A DNA stretch of 64,000 nt, taken from contig MKVN01000028.1 in the NCBI GenBank assembly GCA_001898855.1, positions 1-64,000 on the forward strand. Reading direction: 5' to 3'. This document shows, piece by piece, positions 33,585-41,608 of the stretch; position 1 is the stretch's first letter; each line of letters starts with the position of its first letter. The notes under the pieces were generated by a model, which was not told the origin of the DNA, did no database searches, and saw only the letters and a program-made list of their open reading frames with translations. The position numbers and the translations under genes were made by a program. Origin of the DNA: Micrococcales bacterium 73-13 (GTDB lineage: Bacteria > Actinomycetota > Actinomycetes > Actinomycetales > Microbacteriaceae).

Positions 33585-35295
33585 ACCGACGCTGTCCGAT
33601 CCGGCTCGCCCCAGCGACCACTTCGACCAGGTCGAGGACGGGGCCTCGCCAGCGGGCCCCAGCCTCGGGCCGCTGGGCTGGGCGCGCTGGATCTGGCGCC
33701 AGCTCACCAGCATGCGCACCGCGCTGGTTCTGCTTCTCCTGCTGGCTCTCGGTGCGGTGCCCGGTTCCCTGTTCCCGCAGCGCAGCGCTGACCCGAACGG
33801 CGTCGTCCAATACTTCCGAAACCGGCCGGACATCGCGCCCGTCATGGACGCGCTGCAGCTCTTCGACGTCTACAGCTCGGTGTGGTTCTCGGCCATCTAC
33901 CTCCTGCTGTTCGTCTCACTCATCGGCTGCATCATCCCGCGCATCCGGCACCACCTCAAAGCCATGCGCACGCGGCCTCCGCGCACTCCGGCGCGCCTAG
34001 AGCGGCTCGATCACCACCTCGTCGAGCAGTTCGTTGTCCCTGCCGATGCCGACCGATCCGAAGAACTGTCCCGCATCATCGGAGTGGCCGAGCAGCAGCT
34101 GCGCGGAAGCCTCTACCGTGTCCAGCGCTACGACGGTCGGGGCGCCTGGTCGGTGTCGGCCGAGCGCGGCTACCTGCGTGAGACAGGCAACCTCGTCTTC
34201 CACGCCGCCCTCGTTGGGGTGCTGGTCTCGGTCCTCGCAGCCAGCGGCTTCACGTACACGGGGCAGCGGGTAGTAGTCGAGGGCACGACCTTCGTCAACA
34301 CGTTGAGCGACTACTCGTCGTTCAACCCGGGCCGCTTCGTCGACACGGCAGCGCTCCAGCCGTACTCGCTGACGCTCGACTCCTTCGACGTCACCTACGA
34401 GATGCCCGGCAGCCCCGGTGCCGGCCAGGCCGGGAACTTCGCCGCCCACGTCACGATCCGCGAGCCCGGCCAGACGACCGAACGCAGCGAAACCGTGAGG
34501 GTGAACGGACCCGTATCGTTCGGCGGAGAGCGCATCTATCTGCTCGGCAACGGGTATGCGCCGACGATCACGGTGCGCGACGCCGAGGGCGCCGTCGTCT
34601 ACCAGGAGTCCCAGCCCTTCCTGCCGCAGGACTCGATGATGACCTCGCTCGGCATCATCAAGGTTCCAGACGGCCTGCCAGAGCAGGTTGGGCTGGTCGG
34701 CTTCTTCTACCCGACCAGGGGCGTCCTCGACACCGGCGCTTCCGCGTCGGTCTACCCGGCGCTCGTGAACCCGATCGTCACGTTCAACGTCTTCGCCGGC
34801 AGCCTCGGCATAGACGACGGCACCCCGCGCTCGGTCTACACGCTCGACACCTCTGGCATGACCCAGCTGACCGGTGCCGACACCGGCGTGGCCGGGATCG
34901 AACTGCGGCCCGGCGAGTCCGCTGAGCTTCCGAACGGCTGGGGCACGGTGACCTTCGAGGACATCTCTGACAACGACGCAGCCAGCGAGCCGGTGCGCCG
35001 CTTCGCCTCGCTGCAGATCCAGCGCGACAGCGGCGCGCCGTGGGTGCTGCTGTTCGCGGCACTGGCGACCGCCGGCCTCATCACCGGGCTGCTAGTCCCA
35101 CGCCGCCGCATTTGGGTCAAGGCCATCGCCACTGACCCCTACCCGGGCGGCCTGCTTGCGCGCATCGAGTACGCCGGCCTCGCCCGTGGCGAAGACCCTC
35201 AACTCGCCTCGGTCGTGCAGCGAATCCGTGACGACCACTTGGCGGCGCTTGCCACCGAGCTCCCCAACGACGCAGCAAAGGAGAACACCCCATGA
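33565..35295 (+). CDS. resB: ResB/Ccs1 cytochrome c biogenesis protein
   Basis: 576 residues. Three helices lie near the N-terminus (about 50-70, 105-125, 210-230), a large exported domain follows, and a last helix is at about 490-510. Landmarks: LRTA-like SMRTALVLLLLLALGAVPGSLFPQ and FYPTRGVLDTGASASVYPALVNP are typical ResB. With CcsB (ResC) encoded downstream it forms the System II haem-handling and ligation complex for c-type cytochromes. GTG start inside the ccdA end; overlaps dsbA by 4 bp. Confidence 0.9.
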   Translation: MSRSRSEPTLSDPARPSDHFDQVEDGASPAGPSLGPLGWARWIWRQLTSMRTALVLLLLLALGAVPGSLFPQRSADPNGVVQYFRNRPDIAPVMDALQLFDVYSSVWFSAIYLLLFVSLIGCIIPRIRHHLKAMRTRPPRTPARLERLDHHLVEQFVVPADADRSEELSRIIGVAEQQLRGSLYRVQRYDGRGAWSVSAERGYLRETGNLVFHAALVGVLVSVLAASGFTYTGQRVVVEGTTFVNTLSDYSSFNPGRFVDTAALQPYSLTLDSFDVTYEMPGSPGAGQAGNFAAHVTIREPGQTTERSETVRVNGPVSFGGERIYLLGNGYAPTITVRDAEGAVVYQESQPFLPQDSMMTSLGIIKVPDGLPEQVGLVGFFYPTRGVLDTGASASVYPALVNPIVTFNVFAGSLGIDDGTPRSVYTLDTSGMTQLTGADTGVAGIELRPGESAELPNGWGTVTFEDISDNDAASEPVRRFASLQIQRDSGAPWVLLFAALATAGLITGLLVPRRRIWVKAIATDPYPGGLLARIEYAGLARGEDPQLASVVQRIRDDHLAALATELPNDAAKENTP

Positions 35296-35993
35296 ACACC
35301 TCGAGCGCAAAGGGGAGTCGCCGCCGGATGGCGACGCCCGTGAAGGTCACGATCGTCACCGGTGCGCTTCTGATCGTGGCGGTGCTGGCCGCGATCATTT
35401 ATGCGGCCGTGACTCGACCGGCGCCGGTCACCCCCAGCGATGCGACCGGCGAAGGGGGCGCGCTGTCGGTCACTCGGGAGAACTCCCACGTGCTCGACAA
35501 TGTCGGCGACGACGCGCCGACGCTGGTGGAGTTCCTCGACTTCGAGTGCGAGGCATGCGGAGCCTTCTACCCGGTCGTGGAGCAGATCCGTGAGGCATAC
35601 GACGGGAAGATCAACTACGTCTTCCGATACTTCCCGATCCCGAGCCACTTCAACTCCATGAACGCGGCCATCGCCGTCGAAGCCGCATCCCAGCAGGGAC
35701 GCGTCGAGGACATGTACAACAAGCTGTTCCAGACTCAGACCGAGTGGGCCGAGCAGCAGGTTTCCCAGGCTGACGTGTTCCGTGGCTTCGCCCAGGAGCT
35801 CGGACTCGACATGGCGAAATACGACGCCGCCGTCGCCGATCCGGCGACCAAGACCCGAGTGGAGTTCGACTTCAACGAGGGGCGCAGCCTCGGCGTCAAC
35901 TCAACACCGACCTTCTTCCTCGATGGCGAGAAGCTCGAACTCACCAAGCTCACGGACCTGACCGATGCTCTCGACCGCGCCATTGCTGGCTGA
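35292..35993 (+). CDS. DsbA-family thiol-disulfide oxidoreductase
   Basis: 233 residues. A single N-terminal helix (about 20-42) anchors a DsbA-like thioredoxin fold outside the cell. The active site is CEAC in DFECEACGAFYPV (about 85-88) and the cis-Pro loop is VNSTPTFFLDG (about 203). It may oxidise or isomerise exported cysteine pairs. ATG overlaps the resB stop by 4 bp. Together with TlpA and CcdA it recalls the Scs copper-tolerance set of Gram-negatives. Confidence 0.87.
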   Translation: MNTSSAKGSRRRMATPVKVTIVTGALLIVAVLAAIIYAAVTRPAPVTPSDATGEGGALSVTRENSHVLDNVGDDAPTLVEFLDFECEACGAFYPVVEQIREAYDGKINYVFRYFPIPSHFNSMNAAIAVEAASQQGRVEDMYNKLFQTQTEWAEQQVSQADVFRGFAQELGLDMAKYDAAVADPATKTRVEFDFNEGRSLGVNSTPTFFLDGEKLELTKLTDLTDALDRAIAG

Positions 35994-35997
35994 GCGG

Positions 35998-37614
35998 ATG
36001 GACGGCCGACCCAGGCCCGGCCCGGCCGCGAGAGGTGGCCGGCCGCTGCCGCTGTGGGCAGCGGCCCCCGTCGCGGTGATCAGCGGGTTCCTGCTGGATC
36101 TCGCGTACCCGAGCGTCGGCTGGTGGCCGCTGGCCTTCCTGAGCGTCATCATCACGCTTGCAGCGCTGATCGGGCGCAGCATCGGCGGTGCGTTGATCGT
36201 CGGCATCTCCTACGGAGCGGCCTTCATGCTGACGCACCTGATGTGGGTGGCGCAGTTCCTCGGCCCCGTCCCGTGGATCGCCCTCGGCCTGTTCGAGGCG
36301 GTGCTCATCGGTGCCGGGTCGCTCCTGATCGCGATGGTCTATCGCTGGTCCGACCGGGTGCTCGCCGGGCGCTGGGCTCAGCTGCTTGTAGTGCCGGTCG
36401 TCGTCGCGGCGATCTGGGCGCTCCGCGAGATCGTCGTGGGAATCTGGCCCTACACCGGCTTCCCCTGGGCGCGGCTCGGCATGAGCCAATCCGACAGCCC
36501 CTTCGCCGACGTCGCGTCGTGGGCGGGGGTGACCGGGCTGTCGTTCCTCATGGTGCTGCTTTGCGCCGCAGCGCTCCAGTACGCTCGGGTCGCCCGCTTC
36601 AAGGATCTGCGGACTCTGCTTCCCGTGGCCCTGTTGGGAGCGGTGCTGCTCCTGCTGCCGCGCTTCCCGACGACACCCGCTGGCGAAATGCAGATCGGGT
36701 GGGTCCAGGGCAACGGACCCTCGGCCTACTTCGACGAGCGGGAGGCAGGCGAGATCTTCGCCGCCCAGGCGGCGGCGACCCGACCACTCCTGGGGCAGGG
36801 AATGGACCTGCTGGTCTGGCCGGAAGGCAGCGTCGATTCCGACCCGCTGACGAACCGCAGCACGGCGGCCGAGCTCGACGAGCTGGCACGCGCAGCCAAT
36901 GCTCCGTTGCTGGTCAACGCCGCGACCAGCCGCGACGGTGCCACCTACAACACCTCGCTGCTCTGGGAGAAGGATGGCGGGACGCCGCAGCTTCACGACA
37001 AGGTGAACCCCGTGCCGTTCGGCGAGTACGTCCCGGACCGATGGTTCTACCAACTCCTCGCGCCGGAACTCGTCAGCCTCATCCAGCGCGAATACACGCC
37101 AGGGACCAACCCGCCATACATGGCGGTCGGGGAACGCGGCATCGGGCTGGCCATCTGCTTCGACGTCATCTACGACGACGTCATCTGGCAAGGCGCCCAG
37201 CTTGGCGCCGAGGTGTTCATCTTCCAGACCAACAACGGCGACTTTCGCGGTACCGACGAGAACTTGCAGCAGCTCGCCTTCGCACGCATGCGTGCCATCG
37301 AAACCGGACGCGCCGTCGTGAACGTGTCGACGACCGGAACCAGCCAGGCGATCGGCGCCGACGGCTCCATCCTCGAAGAACTCCAGAACGGGCACGCCGG
37401 CGCTCGAGTCTCGGTCGTCCCACTACAGACCGGCCTGACGCCTGCCGTCGTCATCGGCCCGTGGCTGACGCCAGCGTTGAGTCTCGGTGCCATCGCCGCC
37501 GTCATCGCTCTCGCGGTCACGCACCGACGGCGGGGAACGCTTCCCGCAGGACGGCTCCAATCCGCCGACCTCGAACCTGACCCACGATCCCCCTCAAGGA
37601 GGAGATCCACATGA
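35998..37614 (+). CDS. lnt: Apolipoprotein N-acyltransferase
   Basis: 538 residues. About six N-terminal helices and a final one surround a nitrilase-like domain. The catalytic triad is present: Glu in WPEGS (about 275), Lys in HDKVNPVPFGEYVP (about 333) and Cys in LAICFDVIYDD (about 385). It adds the third acyl chain to lipoproteins. E. coli lnt was first described as cutE, a copper-tolerance locus. ATG at 35998 lies 4 bp after dsbA; an upstream ATG at 35965 is possible. The placement inside a cytochrome c/copper operon is unusual. Confidence 0.88.
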   Translation: MDGRPRPGPAARGGRPLPLWAAAPVAVISGFLLDLAYPSVGWWPLAFLSVIITLAALIGRSIGGALIVGISYGAAFMLTHLMWVAQFLGPVPWIALGLFEAVLIGAGSLLIAMVYRWSDRVLAGRWAQLLVVPVVVAAIWALREIVVGIWPYTGFPWARLGMSQSDSPFADVASWAGVTGLSFLMVLLCAAALQYARVARFKDLRTLLPVALLGAVLLLLPRFPTTPAGEMQIGWVQGNGPSAYFDEREAGEIFAAQAAATRPLLGQGMDLLVWPEGSVDSDPLTNRSTAAELDELARAANAPLLVNAATSRDGATYNTSLLWEKDGGTPQLHDKVNPVPFGEYVPDRWFYQLLAPELVSLIQREYTPGTNPPYMAVGERGIGLAICFDVIYDDVIWQGAQLGAEVFIFQTNNGDFRGTDENLQQLAFARMRAIETGRAVVNVSTTGTSQAIGADGSILEELQNGHAGARVSVVPLQTGLTPAVVIGPWLTPALSLGAIAAVIALAVTHRRRGTLPAGRLQSADLEPDPRSPSRRRST

Positions 37615-38606
37615 ACATGGCTGCCCTCGACAGCTGGTCGCTACTGGCCGTATGGACGGCGATCACCGTCTACGTAATCGCCTTCGCTGCCTACAGCGCT
37701 GATCTAGCCCAGCGCTCCGTACGCAAGGAACGCACCACACCTCAGCCGATCCTCGTCGGTGCGGCGGCGGGTGAATCATCGCACGACACCGGGACTCAAG
37801 GCGGGGCGAACGTGGAAGGCGAGGAGGAGCCTCGTCAGCCCCGCTTCGTGTGGGGCAGGGTCGGGACCTCGCTCACGATGCTCGGGTTCGTCTTCCACCT
37901 GGCCGGGACGCTCATGCGCGGCATCGCGTCCGGACGAGTGCCGTGGGCGAACATGTACGAGTTCGCGCTGACGGGCACGCTCCTGATCGTCGCGCTCTAT
38001 CTGCTGGTGCTGCTGCGCTACGACCTGCGCTTCCTCGGGGCGTTCATCATCGGGATGGTGACGCTGCTGTTCGGCGGCGCCACCATCGCGTTCTACGTCG
38101 AGATCACACCCCTCATGGACCCGCTCAAGAGCGTATGGCTGGTCGTCCACGTCTTCGTCGCGTCGCTCGCGACCGCGCTCTTCGCGCTGAGCTGCGGGCT
38201 GTCCATCGTGCAGCTGCTGCAGACGCGTCACGAGCGTGTGACGGGTGAGCCGGGGCGCAGCGCCGGGCCGGGTTTCTTGCGGACTCTGCCGCGCGCCGAC
38301 ACGCTCGAATCGCTGGCCTACCGCTTCGCCATCGTCGGCTTCATCTTCTGGACGTTCACCCTCATCGCTGGAGCGATCTGGGCGAACGAGTCATGGGGCC
38401 GCTACTGGGGCTTCGACACCAAGGAGGTCTGGACCTTCGTCATCTGGGTCCTGTACGCCGGCTACATCCACGCGCGTGCCACCCGAGGCTGGCGCGGCAC
38501 CAGGTCCGCGTGGCTGTCGATCATCGGTTTCAGCGCGGTCCTGTTCAACTTCACGATCGTGAATCTGTTCTTCAAAGGGCTCCACGCGTACTCCGGCCTG
38601 AGCTGA
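37611..38606 (+). CDS. ccsB: CcsB/ResC (CcsA) cytochrome c biogenesis protein
   Basis: 331 residues, about eight helices. The haem-handling WWD-like segment is WGRYWGFDTKEVWTFVIW (about 261-278). Conserved histidines are in FVFHLAGT (about 101), VVHVFVASL (about 180) and YIHARATRG (about 285). It partners ResB in delivering haem to apocytochrome c. ATG has the SD AAGGAGGA and overlaps the lnt stop by 4 bp. No protein with a CxxCH haem site is evident in the window, so its client is elsewhere. Confidence 0.9.
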   Translation: MNMAALDSWSLLAVWTAITVYVIAFAAYSADLAQRSVRKERTTPQPILVGAAAGESSHDTGTQGGANVEGEEEPRQPRFVWGRVGTSLTMLGFVFHLAGTLMRGIASGRVPWANMYEFALTGTLLIVALYLLVLLRYDLRFLGAFIIGMVTLLFGGATIAFYVEITPLMDPLKSVWLVVHVFVASLATALFALSCGLSIVQLLQTRHERVTGEPGRSAGPGFLRTLPRADTLESLAYRFAIVGFIFWTFTLIAGAIWANESWGRYWGFDTKEVWTFVIWVLYAGYIHARATRGWRGTRSAWLSIIGFSAVLFNFTIVNLFFKGLHAYSGLS

Positions 38607-38659
38607 GGGCCTCCAAGAAGCCTGTCATTCCGCATCCCACTCCAAGGAGAACTATCACC

Positions 38660-39331
38660 ATGAAGTTCCGTCCGATCGTCGCCTTCGCTGCGGCGATGCT
38701 GCTCACCGGAGCCATCTGGGCTACATCCACCGGCCCGGCCGCCGCACACGATGCGTTCGTCGGCTCGGACCCGGCGGCCGACTCGACCCTCACCGAACCG
38801 CCCCGTTCCGTCTCCGCGACGTTCAGCGCGGACGTCGTTGTCCTCGAGGGAGCCGTGGTCCTACAAGTGACCGGGCCGAATGGCGATCTGATCTCAGATG
38901 GTAAGCCTCAGGTCGATGGCGGCACCGTAACCCAGCCGCTCATTGACCATGACACTCCCGGCACCTACACGGTGTTCTGGCGCATCGTGGGCAGCGACGG
39001 GCATCCGATCGAGGGGCAGTTCCAGTACTCGCTCGATCCCGCAGACTCTCAGCCGAGCACCGTATCTAGCACGTCCTCCCCAACCTCGACACCGACGAGC
39101 ACAAGCGCGACTGACGATGTATCCGTCGACGAAGCAGCAGCCGATGAGGGGGCTCCTGCAGGCGGTGGCTCGATTGCGTCCTTAGCCTTCTGGTTTGCCC
39201 TCGTGTCGATCGCACTGCTGCTGGCGGTCGGCGCCACCATGCCGTTCATGATGTCCCGCCTTCGTCGCCAAGCCCAGCGCGATGCACAGGAGGTGAAAGA
39301 CGACCAGGCCGATCCGAGCGATGCTCGATAA
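38660..39331 (+). CDS. copC: CopC-like exported copper protein with C-terminal membrane anchor
   Basis: 223 residues. A signal peptide ends at PAAA-HDAFV, giving mature His1, the usual Cu(II) ligand of CopC. The CopC/YobA domain has DPAADSTLTEPP and the second ligand region GSDGHPIEGQF (about 113-123). A Ser/Thr linker and one helix (about 178-197) anchor it. It should bind copper on the outer face. SD AAGGAGA (38644-38650). Last gene of the envelope operon, ending 12 bp from the convergent copA. Confidence 0.85.
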   Translation: MKFRPIVAFAAAMLLTGAIWATSTGPAAAHDAFVGSDPAADSTLTEPPRSVSATFSADVVVLEGAVVLQVTGPNGDLISDGKPQVDGGTVTQPLIDHDTPGTYTVFWRIVGSDGHPIEGQFQYSLDPADSQPSTVSSTSSPTSTPTSTSATDDVSVDEAAADEGAPAGGGSIASLAFWFALVSIALLLAVGATMPFMMSRLRRQAQRDAQEVKDDQADPSDAR

Positions 39332-39343
39332 GCATGCGAGGAG

Positions 39344-41608
39344 TTATGACCGCATCTCTGCAGGGACTGTCGCCCGAAAGTCTTGTAGCCGGAGACTGTT
39401 GTGGACCACGAGCACCGAGGAGAGCGACATCGCAGCGGCCGCGATGAGCGGGTTCAGGAGTCCTGCTGCCGCGATAGGAATGGCGGCGATGTTGTAGCCG
39501 AAAGCCCAGCCGAGGTTGGTCTTGATCGTTCGGAGGGTGCGGCGTGAGAGCCCGATCGCGTCGGGTACGGCCAGGAGGTCGTCGCGGACGAGGATGATGT
39601 CCGCGGCCTTCAGGGCGACGTCCGTGCCGGTGACGATGGCCAGACCGAGGTCGGCGGTGGCCAGCGCGACGGAGTCATTGATCCCGTCGCCGACCATCGC
39701 GACCTTCTTGCCGCTCGACTGCAGCTCGCGGATAACTTCGGCCTTCCCAGCAGGAAGAACGCCCGCATGCACCCGGTCGATACCGAGCGCTTCGGCGACG
39801 CGCGTGCCGGCTGCGGCAGTGTCGCCGGTGAGCAGGACGGTCTCCAGTCCTTGCTTGCGCAGCGTGGCGATTGCCTGCCTGGCATCTGGGCGAATGCGAT
39901 CACCGATCGCGAGCACGCCGACGAGATGCTGATCGCGCGTGACCATCACGGCGGTGTGTCCCTGGTTCTGCGCCCGCTCGATTGCATCCCGAGCAGGCAG
40001 GTCGAGTTCGGCGCCGCTCGATTCGATCAGCTCGGCGTTGCCGATCGCCACTGCCCAATCATTCACGATCGCACTCGCGCCGAGCCCGGGGTGCGTTTGG
40101 AAGTCTGTGGCGTCCGGAATGTCAGTGATCGCCTCGGTGGCGGCGCGTTCGATGGCGCGGGCGATGGGGTGTTCGGAGCCGCGTTCGACAGCGGCGGCCA
40201 GGCGCAGCAGCTCGTGCTCGGGGATGCCGAGAGCGGTGACGGCGGTGACGTGCATCTGGCCGGTGGTGAGGGTGCCGGTCTTGTCGAGGACGACGGTGGT
40301 GATGGCGCCAGAGGCTTCGAGGGCGTCGTGGCCTTTGATGAGGATGCCGAGGGTGGCGCCGCGACCGATGCCGACCATGAGGGCCGTCGGGGTGGCCAGT
40401 CCGAGGGCGCAAGGGCAGGCGATGATGAGGACACTGATGCCGATGCCGACGGCCTGCTGCAACGGAGTGCCGGTGAGCGCCCAGGCGGTACTCACGATGA
40501 TCGCGAGAGCGATGACGCAGGGCACGAACCAGTTGATCATCCGGTCGACGAGGGCCTGAACGCGGGCCTTGCGAGCTTGGGCCTGCTCGGTGAGCGCGGC
40601 CATCTGTGCAAGCTGGGTGTTCGCTCCCACCGACGTGGCGCGCACCTCGAGGCGTCCGTTCGTGCTGATCGTGCCGCCGGTGACCGAGTTGCCGATGGCG
40701 GCCTCGACGGGGACCGGTTCGCCGGTCATCATGCTCGCGTCGATAGCGGCGACGCCGGCGAGGATCTCACCGTCGGTCGGGATGGTCTCGCCGGGCAACA
40801 CGATGAAGGTGTCGCCTACGCGCAGCGTCGCGACCGGCTCGATCGTCTCGGTGCCGTCGCGCAACACGCGGACTTCGGTGGCGGCCAGGGCGTTCAGCGC
40901 TCCGAGAACGTCGCCGGCCTTGCGTCGTGAGCGAGTCTCGAAGTAGCGGCCGGCGAGCTGGAAGGTCGTCAACCCGGCGGCGACGTCAAGATAGATCGAG
41001 TCGGCCCCGGCTGGAGTGGTGCCGAAGCCGAGCCAGTACCCACCTTGCCCGGTGCCGCCGAGACCGAACAGCAGCGTGGCCAGCGCCCAGCCGAAGGAAG
41101 CAGCGATCCCGAGCGAGACGAGCGTGTCCATGCTCACGGCGCCGTGGCGGAGATTCCGGATCGTGGTGCGGTGAAATGGCCAGGCTGCCCAGGTGACGAT
41201 CGGAAGAGCGAGGAGCACGCATACCCATTCCCAGCCGGGGAAACGCCAGCCCGGCACGAGCGCGAGAACGATGGTGAGATCCATCAGCGGGACGGTCAAC
41301 AGCGCCGCGAGCACGAGTCGCCGCCGCAGCGAGGTGATCCGTGTGTCGGTAGCGCGGCGTGACCAGGGATCATCGGCGCTTTCGCGCAGGTGCGCTCCGT
41401 AGCCGGCCTTCTCAACCTGCTGGATGAGGGTGTCGGTGCTGCCGGCGCCGGTGACCAGGGCGCGTTCCGTGGCGTAGTTGACGCTTGCTGTGACCCCGTC
41501 GAGCTTGTTCAGGGCGCGTTCGACTCGTCCGGCGCAGGCCGCGCAGGTCATGCCGGAGATGTCGAGCTCGATCGGCTCTGATTGCGTTGCGATCTGAGTC
41601 GCGGTCAT
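39344..41608 (-). CDS. copA: CopA-type copper-exporting P1B-1 ATPase
   Basis: 754 residues from ATG at 41608. One HMA domain carries GMTCAACAGRVE (about 19-30). Core motifs are TGEP (about 292), CPC in IIACPCALGLATP (about 399), DKTGT (about 441), HP in SEHPIARAI (about 478) and GDGINDS (about 652). CPC with HMA identifies Cu(I) exporters. An upstream frame of 55 codons has no family features. ATG overlaps the CopD-CtaG stop by 4 bp, so copZ, copD-ctaG and copA form one operon. Confidence 0.92.
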   Translation of the reverse strand: MTATQIATQSEPIELDISGMTCAACAGRVERALNKLDGVTASVNYATERALVTGAGSTDTLIQQVEKAGYGAHLRESADDPWSRRATDTRITSLRRRLVLAALLTVPLMDLTIVLALVPGWRFPGWEWVCVLLALPIVTWAAWPFHRTTIRNLRHGAVSMDTLVSLGIAASFGWALATLLFGLGGTGQGGYWLGFGTTPAGADSIYLDVAAGLTTFQLAGRYFETRSRRKAGDVLGALNALAATEVRVLRDGTETIEPVATLRVGDTFIVLPGETIPTDGEILAGVAAIDASMMTGEPVPVEAAIGNSVTGGTISTNGRLEVRATSVGANTQLAQMAALTEQAQARKARVQALVDRMINWFVPCVIALAIIVSTAWALTGTPLQQAVGIGISVLIIACPCALGLATPTALMVGIGRGATLGILIKGHDALEASGAITTVVLDKTGTLTTGQMHVTAVTALGIPEHELLRLAAAVERGSEHPIARAIERAATEAITDIPDATDFQTHPGLGASAIVNDWAVAIGNAELIESSGAELDLPARDAIERAQNQGHTAVMVTRDQHLVGVLAIGDRIRPDARQAIATLRKQGLETVLLTGDTAAAGTRVAEALGIDRVHAGVLPAGKAEVIRELQSSGKKVAMVGDGINDSVALATADLGLAIVTGTDVALKAADIILVRDDLLAVPDAIGLSRRTLRTIKTNLGWAFGYNIAAIPIAAAGLLNPLIAAAAMSLSSVLVVHNSLRLQDFRATVPAEMRS

